From an uncultured Dorea sp. (GTDB taxonomy: Bacteria > Bacillota > Clostridia > Lachnospirales > Lachnospiraceae), in contig CAJUBG010000056.1 of the NCBI GenBank assembly GCA_910584575.1, positions 1-25,719 on the forward strand: a stretch of DNA of 25,719 nucleotides, read 5' to 3'. The notes under the pieces are model-generated. The model saw nothing but the letters and a program-made list of their open reading frames with translations. It made no database searches and was not told the DNA's origin. The translations under genes were made by a program, and so were the position numbers. Positions 13,540 through 22,063 of this stretch are shown in pieces; within the stretch, counting starts at the first letter, position 1, and the number at the start of each line of letters is the position of its first letter.

Positions 13540-15612
13540 CTATCCGCACAGCACCAACGCTGAATACGCCCCCATATTCACAACAACTTCCCCGTCCTCA
13601 ACCAGATATTCCTCATAATCCACAGAATACCCCTCCTGGTACGAGTACATCAGCTTCTCCATCCTGCATTTCCTCGGCACCTCAGAAAGCCACACAGGTA
13701 CAGTCACCTCCGTAAGCTCACACCGATTATTAATAATTACCACAATCCTGTCCTGTCCCACGAACCGACCATAGGCAAGCACATTATGTTCATCCCCGTT
13801 TGACACCTTAATCGAACCATTCAATATGTTCAGCGAGCCCGTACGCAGCGCCGGATGCTCTTTATGAATCCGTATCATCTCTTTATGAAATGCAATCAAC
13901 TCCTGATTCTCATGCCCCCACGGATAAGTCCTCCTGTTATCCGGATCCGTAAAACCACAGACCCCTGCCTCGTCTCCGTAATATACCGTAGGCGCGCCAA
14001 TCCATGTCATCTGCATCACGACTGCCTCACGCATGACTGCCAGGTTCACATACTCATTAGCCGCCTCCGGCCCCAGATGCTCGACCCTGCCGACCATATA
14101 ATTCGTGCGGGTCAGGAAACGTGAATGGTCATGGTTGGACAACTCATTCATGGCCACCTGAAGCGACGGCGTCAGCATATTACCCATGTGGTGAGTGATA
14201 GAGCCGACAAAATTATCCGTATTTCCCCGCAACTCCTCCCGCTGTTCGTCACTGTGCTTCTCCATCCCCGTCAAAAACCAGGTGACAGGCTCCATAAACG
14301 CATCATAATTCATCACAGTATCCCACTCATCCCCCTGAAGCCACTCACTGGGGTCGCCGTAGTGCTCTGCCAGAATCAGCGCATCAGGATTCGCATCCTT
14401 GACAGCCTTTCGGAACTTCTTCCAGAACAGATGATTATACCCGTTAGTCTGTCCTAAGTCAGCCGCCACGTCAAGCCTCCACCCATCCACATTGTAAGGC
14501 GGAGACACCCATTTTCTACCAATATATAAAATATAATTCTCAAGCTTTACCGAATCCTCGTAATTGAGCTTCGGCAGCGTATCATGCCCCCACCAGCCGT
14601 CATAAGCGTGGTTGTAAGGCCAATTTTCCTCATTGTCATTAATAAAATGAAAATAACTCTTATAGGGACTCTGGGAGGAAACATAAGCCCCAGGCTCATA
14701 ATCCTCCTGTCCCTCATAGATTCTCTCACGGTCCATCCATTTGTTGAACGAACCACAGTGGTTAAACACACCGTCCAGGATAATCTTCATCCCCCGCCTG
14801 TGCAATTCCTCCACAAGCTCAATAAATAACTGGTTGCTTGCCTCCAGATTCTTAAGGTCCGTAACCCGTTTCTGATACTTCGTCGCCTTGCGGTTCTCCG
14901 TCTCTCCATCCGCCAGAACCTCGCCGCCGTCCTCTACAATCACCCCATAATGAGGGTCAATATAGTCATAATCCTGAATATCATACTTATGGTTGGATGG
15001 AGAAACAAACAATGGATTAAAATACAACACCTCCACCCCAAGGTCTTGCAGGTAGTCCAGCTTCTCCATGACTCCCTTAAGGTCACCGCCATAGAACTCC
15101 CGTACTCCCATAGTGTCCGGATACTTGTTCCAGTCCGTTACCTTTCTGCTGTACCCTCCAATATAATAGTATTCATTCGTCTCAACGTCATTTGTCTTGT
15201 CACCGTTGTAGAAGCGGTCCGTAAAAATCTGATACATCACCGCCCCTTTAGCCCAGTTTGGAGTGGAGAAGCCCGGAACGATCACAAAATTATAAAACTC
15301 TACAATCTCCTTGGACACACCACATCTTCCATAGTAGTATGTTTCTTCCTCGTCCTGGATCTCAAAACAGTAACGGAACGGATTCTCATTCAATCGCCAT
15401 GTAATCACATAATAATCAAATTCACTGTCACTGTCGTTGCCGTTTCCTTTTTCCTTCTCCAAATCATAACCGCCAACAGCCGTCATCAGGCGTACTCTCT
15501 TAACATCCTCCTTAGCTGTGCGGAAACGTAATCTCACAGATTCATTCTCACGGGGCTCCTGTGGAATAACATAACCTGCTGTCCCATCACAAAATAATGC
15601 CTGTATATTCAT
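13540..15612 (-). CDS. Cytoplasmic GH13 alpha-glucan hydrolase (neopullulanase/maltogenic amylase type)
   Basis: A 690-residue alpha-amylase superfamily enzyme. After an N-terminal beta-sandwich of about 115 residues (CBM34-like), the TIM barrel carries region I DGVFNH (280-285), region II GWRLD with nucleophile Asp381, region III ILAEH with acid Glu416, and region IV NHD with Asp495. The order and the N-domain resemble neopullulanase, cyclomaltodextrinase and maltogenic amylase, which cut maltodextrins, cyclodextrins or pullulan; the exact substrate is not clear. There is no signal peptide, so it acts on imported oligosaccharides. An insert with many Glu/Gly residues at about 225-250 lengthens one loop. 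AGGGGG precedes the ATG. It begins 39 bases after ftsH with no terminator between, so it may be transcribed with the tilS-hpt-ftsH unit. Confidence 0.88.
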   Translation of the reverse strand: MNIQALFCDGTAGYVIPQEPRENESVRLRFRTAKEDVKRVRLMTAVGGYDLEKEKGNGNDSDSEFDYYVITWRLNENPFRYCFEIQDEEETYYYGRCGVSKEIVEFYNFVIVPGFSTPNWAKGAVMYQIFTDRFYNGDKTNDVETNEYYYIGGYSRKVTDWNKYPDTMGVREFYGGDLKGVMEKLDYLQDLGVEVLYFNPLFVSPSNHKYDIQDYDYIDPHYGVIVEDGGEVLADGETENRKATKYQKRVTDLKNLEASNQLFIELVEELHRRGMKIILDGVFNHCGSFNKWMDRERIYEGQEDYEPGAYVSSQSPYKSYFHFINDNEENWPYNHAYDGWWGHDTLPKLNYEDSVKLENYILYIGRKWVSPPYNVDGWRLDVAADLGQTNGYNHLFWKKFRKAVKDANPDALILAEHYGDPSEWLQGDEWDTVMNYDAFMEPVTWFLTGMEKHSDEQREELRGNTDNFVGSITHHMGNMLTPSLQVAMNELSNHDHSRFLTRTNYMVGRVEHLGPEAANEYVNLAVMREAVVMQMTWIGAPTVYYGDEAGVCGFTDPDNRRTYPWGHENQELIAFHKEMIRIHKEHPALRTGSLNILNGSIKVSNGDEHNVLAYGRFVGQDRIVVIINNRCELTEVTVPVWLSEVPRKCRMEKLMYSYQEGYSVDYEEYLVEDGEVVVNMGAYSALVLCG

Positions 15613-15651
15613 GCCGTAATCCCCCTAATTATTATTCGTGTACTCTATTTA

Positions 15652-17490
15652 CTAAGCTTCCGAAACCTCTCCTGCAAACAATGATTCAAATTCTTCCCTT
15701 GAAATCTTCTCCTTCTCCAACAACAGGTCTGCACAAGCATGCAGAACGTCGTCATATTTCTTAATCACGTCCCTTGCCCTGCTATAACATTCATCGATAA
15801 TCCGCTTCACTTCCTGGTCGATGGTCGTCGCAACGCTCTCCCCGTAGCCTCTTGACGCATGGGCAAGATCCCTGCCGATAAATACCTCGTCGCTGTCATT
15901 GTCATAATTGATTAAGCCGACAGCCTCGGACATGCCGAACTTTGTAACCATAGACTTAGCAAGGCTGGTCGCCTGCTTGATATCCTGGGACGCGCCGGTA
16001 GTAATATCGTCCAGCACCTCCTCCTCCGCTACACGCCCCCCAAGCGCCACGGTAATATCCTGCAACATTTTTCCCTTAGTATTAAACATCTCGTCATTCT
16101 CCGGCAGAGGCATGGTATATCCGCCAGCACCTCCAGTCGGAATGATGGAGACACTGTAAACCGGACCCACATCCGGAAGCACATGGAACAAGATTGCATG
16201 TCCTGCCTCATGAAATGCAGTAATCCGCTTCTCCTTGTCCGAAATCACCCGACTCTTTTTCTCAGCGCCGATTCCCACTTTGACAAACGCCCGCTTGATA
16301 TCCTCCTGTTTCAGATAGACTCGGTTCTCCTTTGCCGCCAGAATAGCCGCCTCATTCAGCAGATTCTCAAGGTCAGCCCCCGTAAAGCCTGCCGTAGTCT
16401 GGGCAATCTGCCTTAAGTCAATCTCCTCGCTTAAAGGCTTACCCTTTGCATGAACCTTAAGAATCTCCTCCCTGCCCTGGATATCCGGCCTTCCCACCAT
16501 AACCCGGCGGTCAAACCTTCCCGGACGCAGGATGGCAGGGTCCAGAATATCCACACGGTTCGTAGCTGCCATCACGATTACGCCCTCATTCACGCCGAAC
16601 CCGTCCATCTCCACAAGAAGCTGGTTCAGCGTCTGCTCTCTCTCGTCATGGCCGCCGCCCATTCCGGTGCCTCGCCGTCTTGCCACGGCGTCAATCTCGT
16701 CAATAAAGATGATACACGGAGAATTCTTCTTAGCCTCCTCGAACAAATCACGGACACGGGAGGCGCCCACACCCACGAACATCTCCACAAAGTCTGAGCC
16801 TGATATGGTGAAGAACGGCACTCCCGCCTCACCCGCAACAGCCTTGGCAAGCAGGGTCTTTCCGGTTCCCGGAGGGCCGACCAGCAGCACGCCTTTAGGA
16901 ATCCTCGCCCCAACCTGAATATATTTCTTCGGAGACTTCAGGAAATCCACGATTTCTTCTAACTCCTCCTTTTCCTCCTTAAGACCCGCGACCTTAGAAA
17001 ATGTAATATCCTTATCGCCGCCCACACTCATCCTCGCACGGCTTTTTCCAAAGTTCATTGCCTTCGCATTGGCCCCGCCACTCTGACGGTTCATAACAGT
17101 AAATATCAGCATCACTCCAAGCAGCGTCAGCGCCACCGGCATAACCACTGTAATGAACCAACTGTCCTCGTGGACGTCCGGCATCTCATAGCTGATATTC
17201 TTTTCCTTCAGATAATCCTGAACCTGATTGACATCCGACACATAGAGATATTTCAGCTCGCCCTCTTTATCCTTAAGCTCAATCTCCACACGTCCCGTAG
17301 GTACATTCTTGTTCTGGTTTACAACAACCATTCCCAACTCATCGCTTGTTACCAGTTCTTCAAAATCCTTCCAGTTTATTTCTTCTTCCTTCTGGTCGAA
17401 CTGATTGGTAATCCACAACATTACAAATAAAAATACTACAAATGTCAGAATCGTGGCGCCGCTCAGCCCCCTTACCTTCCTATCATTCAA
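15652..17490 (-). CDS. ftsH: ATP-dependent zinc metalloprotease FtsH
   Basis: A 612-residue membrane AAA+ protease that unfolds and degrades membrane and some soluble proteins; in Bacillus it also affects sporulation. Two membrane helices (about 11-28 and 112-132) flank a small external domain. The AAA module has Walker A GPPGTGKT (205-212), Walker B IIFIDEID (260-267), the pore motif FVG (238-240 region) and arginine fingers in RPGRFDRR. The protease site is HEAGH (427-431), with the third zinc ligand in the later DDITTGASQD region. It lies 17 bases after hpt, in the order tilS-hpt-ftsH conserved in Firmicutes. Confidence 0.98.
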   Translation of the reverse strand: MNDRKVRGLSGATILTFVVFLFVMLWITNQFDQKEEEINWKDFEELVTSDELGMVVVNQNKNVPTGRVEIELKDKEGELKYLYVSDVNQVQDYLKEKNISYEMPDVHEDSWFITVVMPVALTLLGVMLIFTVMNRQSGGANAKAMNFGKSRARMSVGGDKDITFSKVAGLKEEKEELEEIVDFLKSPKKYIQVGARIPKGVLLVGPPGTGKTLLAKAVAGEAGVPFFTISGSDFVEMFVGVGASRVRDLFEEAKKNSPCIIFIDEIDAVARRRGTGMGGGHDEREQTLNQLLVEMDGFGVNEGVIVMAATNRVDILDPAILRPGRFDRRVMVGRPDIQGREEILKVHAKGKPLSEEIDLRQIAQTTAGFTGADLENLLNEAAILAAKENRVYLKQEDIKRAFVKVGIGAEKKSRVISDKEKRITAFHEAGHAILFHVLPDVGPVYSVSIIPTGGAGGYTMPLPENDEMFNTKGKMLQDITVALGGRVAEEEVLDDITTGASQDIKQATSLAKSMVTKFGMSEAVGLINYDNDSDEVFIGRDLAHASRGYGESVATTIDQEVKRIIDECYSRARDVIKKYDDVLHACADLLLEKEKISREEFESLFAGEVSEA

Positions 17491-17507
17491 AGTCTCAAAG
17501 CCCCTTT

Positions 17508-18035
17508 CTATTCCACGCCTTCTACAATCCCGATATACGGCAGATTCCTGTACCTCTGGGCATAATCAAGCCCATATCCCACTACGAACTCATCCGGAAT
17601 CTCAAATCCCACATAATCCACCCTAACATCCCTGACCCTTCTGTCCGGCTTATCCAGAAGCGTACATAACTTCATGCTGTTTGGGTGTCTCTGATTCAGA
17701 ACATCCAAAAGATAATACAGTGTCCTTCCCGAATCAATAATGTCCTCCACCACAAGTACATCCTTGCCCTCCAGAGATTCATCCAAATCCTTGGCAATCC
17801 TTACCACACCGCTGGACTTTGTCCCGTCTCCGTAACTGCCCACACTCATGAAATCCATGGACACAGGAACGCTGATCCTCTTAGCAAGCTCGCACATAAA
17901 GAACACGCCGCCCTTAAGGATACATATCAGATGAATCTGCCTCCCCGCATAATCCTCACTGATCTGCCTCCCCATTTCTTCAATCCTCTTTGCAACCTCT
18001 GCTTCCGAAATCATCACTCTGACGCTTTCTCCCAT
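17508..18035 (-). CDS. hpt: Hypoxanthine phosphoribosyltransferase
   Basis: A 175-residue purine-salvage enzyme that joins hypoxanthine (and usually guanine) to phosphoribosyl pyrophosphate, giving IMP or GMP. The PRPP-binding loop VLVVEDIIDSGRTL is the family signature; LKGGVFFMCEL and the SVGSYGDGTKSSG flexible loop are also typical. The ATG at 18035 has GGAGG eight bases upstream, so I kept it even though the gene then overlaps the 3' end of tilS by 56 bases; an internal Met8 is the alternative. In Bacillus and Listeria the same tilS-hpt pair is adjacent and the two proteins have been linked to ftsH control (family knowledge). Confidence 0.96.
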   Translation of the reverse strand: MGESVRVMISEAEVAKRIEEMGRQISEDYAGRQIHLICILKGGVFFMCELAKRISVPVSMDFMSVGSYGDGTKSSGVVRIAKDLDESLEGKDVLVVEDIIDSGRTLYYLLDVLNQRHPNSMKLCTLLDKPDRRVRDVRVDYVGFEIPDEFVVGYGLDYAQRYRNLPYIGIVEGVE

Positions 18036-19389
18036 CGTCTTGTCCTCCGTAAAATTTCAATTCCAGGATACGCCTGGTCTTGTCTGTGATCTGATACTTC
18101 TGATTCTGTCTGTACCCGACAATCCACATAATATGTTTTCCGTCTGCCGCAAGCCATATCTCATTTCTTAGACTGCCCGGTATCTTTTCATTGATAAAAT
18201 ACTGTTTTAGCTTCTGGGTGCCTCCATTTTTCGAGATTGTTATATAATCGCCCGGCTCCCTATGCCTGATTTTAACAGTATTTTTTATTATATCATAATC
18301 AAACCATTTCGTGTAGGGGTTTTCCGGAAATATTACCATATCTCCTGTACGTTCAAATACTCTGGCCGCAACAGGGCAGCGATCTTCTTCTGTCTCATAT
18401 GGCTGGACGAATACCTCTACTCCGTCATAGCACCGTTTTGCGCACATCCCGTAAGGCAGATTGATTTGCCTGCCGACCTGCCGGCCAAGCAACTCCTCCA
18501 ATGTCTTTATGTGAATGCTCCCAATATCCTTTCTTCTTCCCGCCACATGACAAAGCATTTCATGAAGAACAAAGCCTCGAAGCGCACTCGGAACCTGAAA
18601 AAACTCCTCCTTATAAAGAACTGCTTTCAGATATTTGGTTCCGGTATTCTCGTATCGAATACACCTCTCCCCATACCGCTTAACCTCCTGGCCTACAAAC
18701 TCTCCCACCTGGCGCATCTTCTCCATTGTTTCCGACATATGGAGAACTGCCTGGCTGTTGACCTGTTCTTCAAGATAAGGAATCACGTGGCTCCGAAGCC
18801 GGTTCCTGGTATAATCATCCGTAAAGTTTGACTCATCCGTACAATAAGATATTCCCCGATTTTCCAGATATGATTCAATTTCCACTCTTTTCAGGCATAA
18901 AAGAGGGTGAATCCACGGCCCAGAGACAGGCGCTATCCCGCCAAGTCCCCGAAGCGCGCATCCCCTGCACAGATTCCAGAGCAGCGTTTCCGCATTATCA
19001 TTCTGGTGATGGGCGAGGGCAATCTTTGTTCCCTTCTCCTTGCGCAGCGCCCTCTGAAATATCTTCCGCCGGACATCCCGTCCAGCCTCCTCCAAAGTCA
19101 GCCCCTTCCTCTTTGCATATCCCTTCACATCCTCATAAAATGTCCGAAGCTCTATTCCCTGTTCCCTGCAAACAGCCTCAACATAGGCCGCGTCCGCATC
19201 TGCCGCGCTGCCCCGCAGCCCGTGGTGCACATGGACAGCTACCACAGAGAAGCCAGACTCCCTGCTTAACTCTACAAGCATGAAAAGAAGGCATATGGAA
19301 TCTGCACCTCCCGATACGCCTGCTATCACCTTATCATCTCCATCCAGCATATGATAACGCTGAATATATTCTTTCACCCGCTGATACAT
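17980..19389 (-). CDS. tilS: tRNA(Ile)-lysidine synthetase
   Basis: A 469-residue enzyme that uses ATP and lysine to modify C34 of the CAU-anticodon tRNA(Ile) so that it reads AUA. The PP-loop SGGADS is at 26-31, followed by family motifs VHVHHGLRG and LAHHQNDNAETLLWN. The C-terminal domain (about 365-469) contains KIRHREPGDYI and the KLKQYFINEKIP stretch typical of long TilS proteins. I chose the ATG at 19389, which has AAGGA seven bases upstream; an upstream ATG at 19431 has no ribosome site. Its 3' end overlaps hpt by 56 bases, so the two are probably translated in a coupled way. Confidence 0.96.
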   Translation of the reverse strand: MYQRVKEYIQRYHMLDGDDKVIAGVSGGADSICLLFMLVELSRESGFSVVAVHVHHGLRGSAADADAAYVEAVCREQGIELRTFYEDVKGYAKRKGLTLEEAGRDVRRKIFQRALRKEKGTKIALAHHQNDNAETLLWNLCRGCALRGLGGIAPVSGPWIHPLLCLKRVEIESYLENRGISYCTDESNFTDDYTRNRLRSHVIPYLEEQVNSQAVLHMSETMEKMRQVGEFVGQEVKRYGERCIRYENTGTKYLKAVLYKEEFFQVPSALRGFVLHEMLCHVAGRRKDIGSIHIKTLEELLGRQVGRQINLPYGMCAKRCYDGVEVFVQPYETEEDRCPVAARVFERTGDMVIFPENPYTKWFDYDIIKNTVKIRHREPGDYITISKNGGTQKLKQYFINEKIPGSLRNEIWLAADGKHIMWIVGYRQNQKYQITDKTRRILELKFYGGQDDGRKRQSDDFGSRGCKED

Positions 19390-19478
19390 ATATTTATCCT
19401 TCTGCACAATTCTGCGCTTATCCCAGAACACATCATTTTATATAAATATATATAAATCTCACGCAAAATGCAAGTATT

Positions 19479-20885
19479 TTACTTAAGCTTCCACATCCCA
19501 ATCACCAGCACCGTCATGTCATCCACAGGCACCTCCTCCGTCCAGGCCAACACCTGCTCCAAAATATGATGCGCCAACTCCTTTGGATTCACAATATCCG
19601 AATCCTGGATAAATTTGCGCATCAACGTCTCCTGCTCTCCCACAGGCAGAGCGTCCAGCACCCCGTCAGTAACCATAATCACATAATCCCCTGACTCAAG
19701 CTGCCTCTTTACAGGCTCAAGCTCAAGCTCTCGAATCACCCCCACAGGCAGCGACGTGGAAGTAATCGTCTCTACCGAATCCTTTCGCTTGATAAATGTA
19801 GTCGAGGCCCCTGCCTTGACAAACTCACAAGTCCCGCTGTACAGATCAAACAGGCTGGCGTCAATGGTGGAAAACCGCACCTCCTCCCGTGCAATCACCA
19901 ACGCTGTATTCATCAACTGAATCGCCATCGTAACAGGAAAACCCGCCTCCAGAAGTTCCTCCAGCATCTCCACCACCATCTTACTCTCTTTGAACGCCTC
20001 CTCCCCAGAGCCCATACCGTCAGACAGGGCAATACCTTTCTTACCGCCCGGAAGGTCTGTCATAAGAAAGGTATCGCCGGAAATCTTCCCGCATCCCTTA
20101 CCTATCTTTGCCACGCCTTGAAGCGTATGGAATCTTGCACTCTCCACACATGCCACCGTACAGTACTCCTCCCCCACAAGAGGGCGTTCGCCCATCTGGG
20201 GCGTCATAACCCTGCCTGTACATGAGCCCACAAGAGACGCCAACTCCTTCGTAGCAATCATATGCCCTTTCATAGACTTTACGGTAAGATGAATCTCATA
20301 TTTCCCCTGAGCCGTCATATAGAACACGGACGACAGCATCCGCGCCCCGCCTTTGCGAAGCTGCGTCTTAAGCCTCTTTTCCAGATGCTCGTCCTCAAAA
20401 ATTCCGGCGTCCAGCTCGCGGGTGGTATGCTGAATCATTTCCGCAAAACGGTTTAACTGCTGCGCATACCCCTCTCGGTTCTGCACAATCTTATTATTCC
20501 ACATCATAATCTTTTTCGCGTTCTCAAATGCCTCAAGCGTCTCCCGCAGAAACCTCGGCGCCATAATACACCTCTTTTGCAGACTCCGCTTCAGCTCTAC
20601 GCTCAGCTCTGCGCCAAAATCCTCCACTGTACAGAGAATCTCATAGAGCATCTGATATGTATGAACTCGGTTCTCTCCCAGACACCACTCCCTTTTCTCA
20701 CAATTTTCACAGACTTTATCCGTGACCTTCAGGAACATCTCCTCAACCTCCTCCTTTGAAAATGTTCCTTTATAATCCTCCAGCGTAAGAAATGTTTTTG
20801 ACAAATGCACCAAAGAATCTGCAAACTTGTCCATCTGTACGACATATGGATTGATAAATGTCGTCTTTTCCTTTATTTCCACCAT
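19479..20885 (-). CDS. spoIIE: SpoIIE-type PP2C phosphatase lacking the membrane domain
   Basis: A 468-residue serine phosphatase of the SpoIIE family. SpoIIE dephosphorylates SpoIIAA, freeing sigma-F in the forespore. The PP2C domain (about 255-468) has SDGMGSG (288-294), VTDGVLD (405-411) and the C-terminal DDMTVL with metal-binding aspartates. The middle region (1-250) keeps the cysteine cluster CENCEKREWC (59-68) found in full-length SpoIIE, and helices that bind FtsZ or dimerise in Bacillus. The roughly 330-residue N-terminal region with ten membrane helices is absent, and only 95 bases separate the gene from divIC, so it is not encoded nearby. Position before tilS-hpt-ftsH supports true SpoIIE rather than a generic phosphatase. 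GGGGAG precedes the ATG. Confidence 0.9.
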   Translation of the reverse strand: MVEIKEKTTFINPYVVQMDKFADSLVHLSKTFLTLEDYKGTFSKEEVEEMFLKVTDKVCENCEKREWCLGENRVHTYQMLYEILCTVEDFGAELSVELKRSLQKRCIMAPRFLRETLEAFENAKKIMMWNNKIVQNREGYAQQLNRFAEMIQHTTRELDAGIFEDEHLEKRLKTQLRKGGARMLSSVFYMTAQGKYEIHLTVKSMKGHMIATKELASLVGSCTGRVMTPQMGERPLVGEEYCTVACVESARFHTLQGVAKIGKGCGKISGDTFLMTDLPGGKKGIALSDGMGSGEEAFKESKMVVEMLEELLEAGFPVTMAIQLMNTALVIAREEVRFSTIDASLFDLYSGTCEFVKAGASTTFIKRKDSVETITSTSLPVGVIRELELEPVKRQLESGDYVIMVTDGVLDALPVGEQETLMRKFIQDSDIVNPKELAHHILEQVLAWTEEVPVDDMTVLVIGMWKLK

Positions 20886-20930
20886 TCTTTACTCCCCTTT
20901 CAACGGTTTTCAGACATTATTTTCAAAAAA

Positions 20931-20968
20931 CATAAAATAAAAAGCCTTAGGAACATCTCCTAAAGCTT
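20931..20968 (-). terminator. Intrinsic terminator after divIC
   Basis: An 11-base stem with one mismatch (20942-20952 with 20958-20968) and a five-base loop is followed on the minus strand by TTTATTTTATG. It lies 12 bases after the divIC stop and separates it from spoIIE. Confidence 0.85.
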
Positions 20969-20980
20969 ATCCTCTGTCTC

Positions 20981-21304
20981 TTATTTTTCTTTCAGTATAA
21001 TCTCGTTCTCATGAACCAATCCCAGTTTTTCCCGCGCAACGTCCTCCACATACTGGTCTGTCCCCACGTACTCACGGAGCTCCTCAATCTCCTGCGCGCG
21101 CGCTTTTTCTTCCTTAATCTGTTGTTCCAAATCCTGCTCTTGTCCCAGATATTCCTTTTCCTTTGACCTGAGAGAAATACTGTTAGCCGACACGACGGCA
21201 AACAAAAGCAGAACAACCGCACTGACCGCCAGCACACTCCTCTTATGGCGCTGCATACGCCTTCTCCGATGCCTTTTCGGACGTCTCTTTTCTGTATCAC
21301 CCAT
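20981..21304 (-). CDS. divIC: Septum formation initiator (DivIC/FtsL-like)
   Basis: A 107-residue bitopic division protein. A very basic N-terminus (KRRPKRHRRRRMQRHKR) precedes one membrane helix (about 22-41) and an external coiled coil (about 45-75) rich in Glu and Gln, ending with REKLGLVHENEIILKE, a DivIC/FtsB-type tail. It would join FtsL and DivIB at the septum. The ATG at 21304 has AAGGGTG eight bases upstream; a GTG at 21331 is possible but less well placed. It follows yabQ, as in Bacillus; the S1-domain gene yabR that sits after divIC there is missing. Confidence 0.9.
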   Translation of the reverse strand: MGDTEKRRPKRHRRRRMQRHKRSVLAVSAVVLLLFAVVSANSISLRSKEKEYLGQEQDLEQQIKEEKARAQEIEELREYVGTDQYVEDVAREKLGLVHENEIILKEK

Positions 21305-21368
21305 ATAATATTCACCCTTATTCACAGGCACCCCTGCCCGTTATACTCACCCTTATTTCATCCTTATC

Positions 21369-21722
21369 TTAACTTTTTTCTTCGTTTTTATCAAGCCCTT
21401 GACGCAAATCTTTCTCTTTATTGCCGTAAATCTTTTTGAACAGTTTTTCCTCTCTGCTAAGGAAAACCCACATCAAAACCACTCCAAGCCCAACACCTAG
21501 TACAAAATACCAACGGATACTACCATCACTTGTATGGTAAATCTGCACAAACATATAGACAGCAGAGCCTAGCCAGAAAATCATATCCTCTGCGCCAATG
21601 GCCGCAAGGGTATGGCTGACAATCCGGCGGAAACAGCGGATGCACTGATAGATAAGCCGCACAATCGCGCCAGATACTACTGCTGCCAGGAACACCATCA
21701 TTTCCTCCCTGATTCCTGGCAT
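21369..21722 (-). CDS. yabQ: Spore cortex biosynthesis protein YabQ
   Basis: A 117-residue integral membrane protein. In Bacillus YabQ sits in the membrane around the forespore and is needed to make the cortex. Three hydrophobic segments are visible (about 6-22, 45-60 and 71-87), with a charged C-terminus (EKLFKKIYGNKEKDLRQG). The ATG at 21722 starts 4 bases after the yabP stop with AGGTGA close upstream; the reading frame continues upstream to 21839, but that part overlaps yabP and is not protein-like. Identification rests on size, topology and position between yabP and divIC. Confidence 0.85.
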   Translation of the reverse strand: MPGIREEMMVFLAAVVSGAIVRLIYQCIRCFRRIVSHTLAAIGAEDMIFWLGSAVYMFVQIYHTSDGSIRWYFVLGVGLGVVLMWVFLSREEKLFKKIYGNKEKDLRQGLDKNEEKS

Positions 21723-21726
21723 GGCG

Positions 21727-22011
21727 TCACCTGAACAGCTTCGAGAACAGGTTCTCCTGCTGCTTTGCATGCGCCTGGACATCTGAATAGGCCACACTGT
21801 CAATATTTCCAGAGAGATCCACCTCTCCCTTTTCCACACTCAGCCGGTTGACATGCAGATCCGTTCCCTTTACCATCATCATCCCCTGCTCTGTCTCCAG
21901 AAGGATCTCATTCAGGTCAAAAGATAACACATCGATTACACCGGTCACCATGCTGGTCTTTCGGTTATTAATTACCAGCTTATGATTTTTCTGTACGGTT
22001 CTTTCTTCCAT
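21727..22011 (-). CDS. yabP: Sporulation protein YabP
   Basis: A 94-residue soluble protein of the YabP/YqfC family, small beta-rich proteins made in the mother cell under sigma-E and needed for spore maturation. The family pattern is clear: HKLVINNRKTSMVTGVIDVLSFDLNEILLETEQGMM, seen in parts as HKLVINNRKTSMVTGVIDV and LLETEQGMMMVKGTDLHVNRL, then LDLSG-like VDLSGNIDSVAY. The ATG at 22011 is preferred; GTG at 22020 is only two bases from the GAAAGG ribosome site. A sigma-E-like promoter lies just before it. Confidence 0.9.
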   Translation of the reverse strand: MEERTVQKNHKLVINNRKTSMVTGVIDVLSFDLNEILLETEQGMMMVKGTDLHVNRLSVEKGEVDLSGNIDSVAYSDVQAHAKQQENLFSKLFR

Positions 22012-22034
22012 GCGCTTCACAACCTTTCTTAATA

Positions 22035-22063
22035 ATCATATGAAAGGCCGGCGCCAAATATTA
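22035..22063 (-). promoter_or_regulatory. Candidate sigma-E promoter of yabP-yabQ
   Basis: On the minus strand TAATATT (22057-22063) matches the Bacillus sigma-E -35 pattern KMATATW, and CATATGAT (22035-22042) matches 6 of 8 positions of its -10 CATACAHT, with 14 bases between. The first three bases are the rqcP stop codon. Transcription would start near 22028, leaving a very short leader, which is a weak point. Confidence 0.45.

Noticed and set aside
19390..19431. Upstream ATG for tilS
   Set aside because: No ribosome site in the AT-only sequence before it; the ATG at 19389 has AAGGA well placed.
21723..21839. Upstream extension of YabQ
   Set aside because: It overlaps yabP in another frame, is rich in Arg/Ser and does not resemble a membrane protein start.
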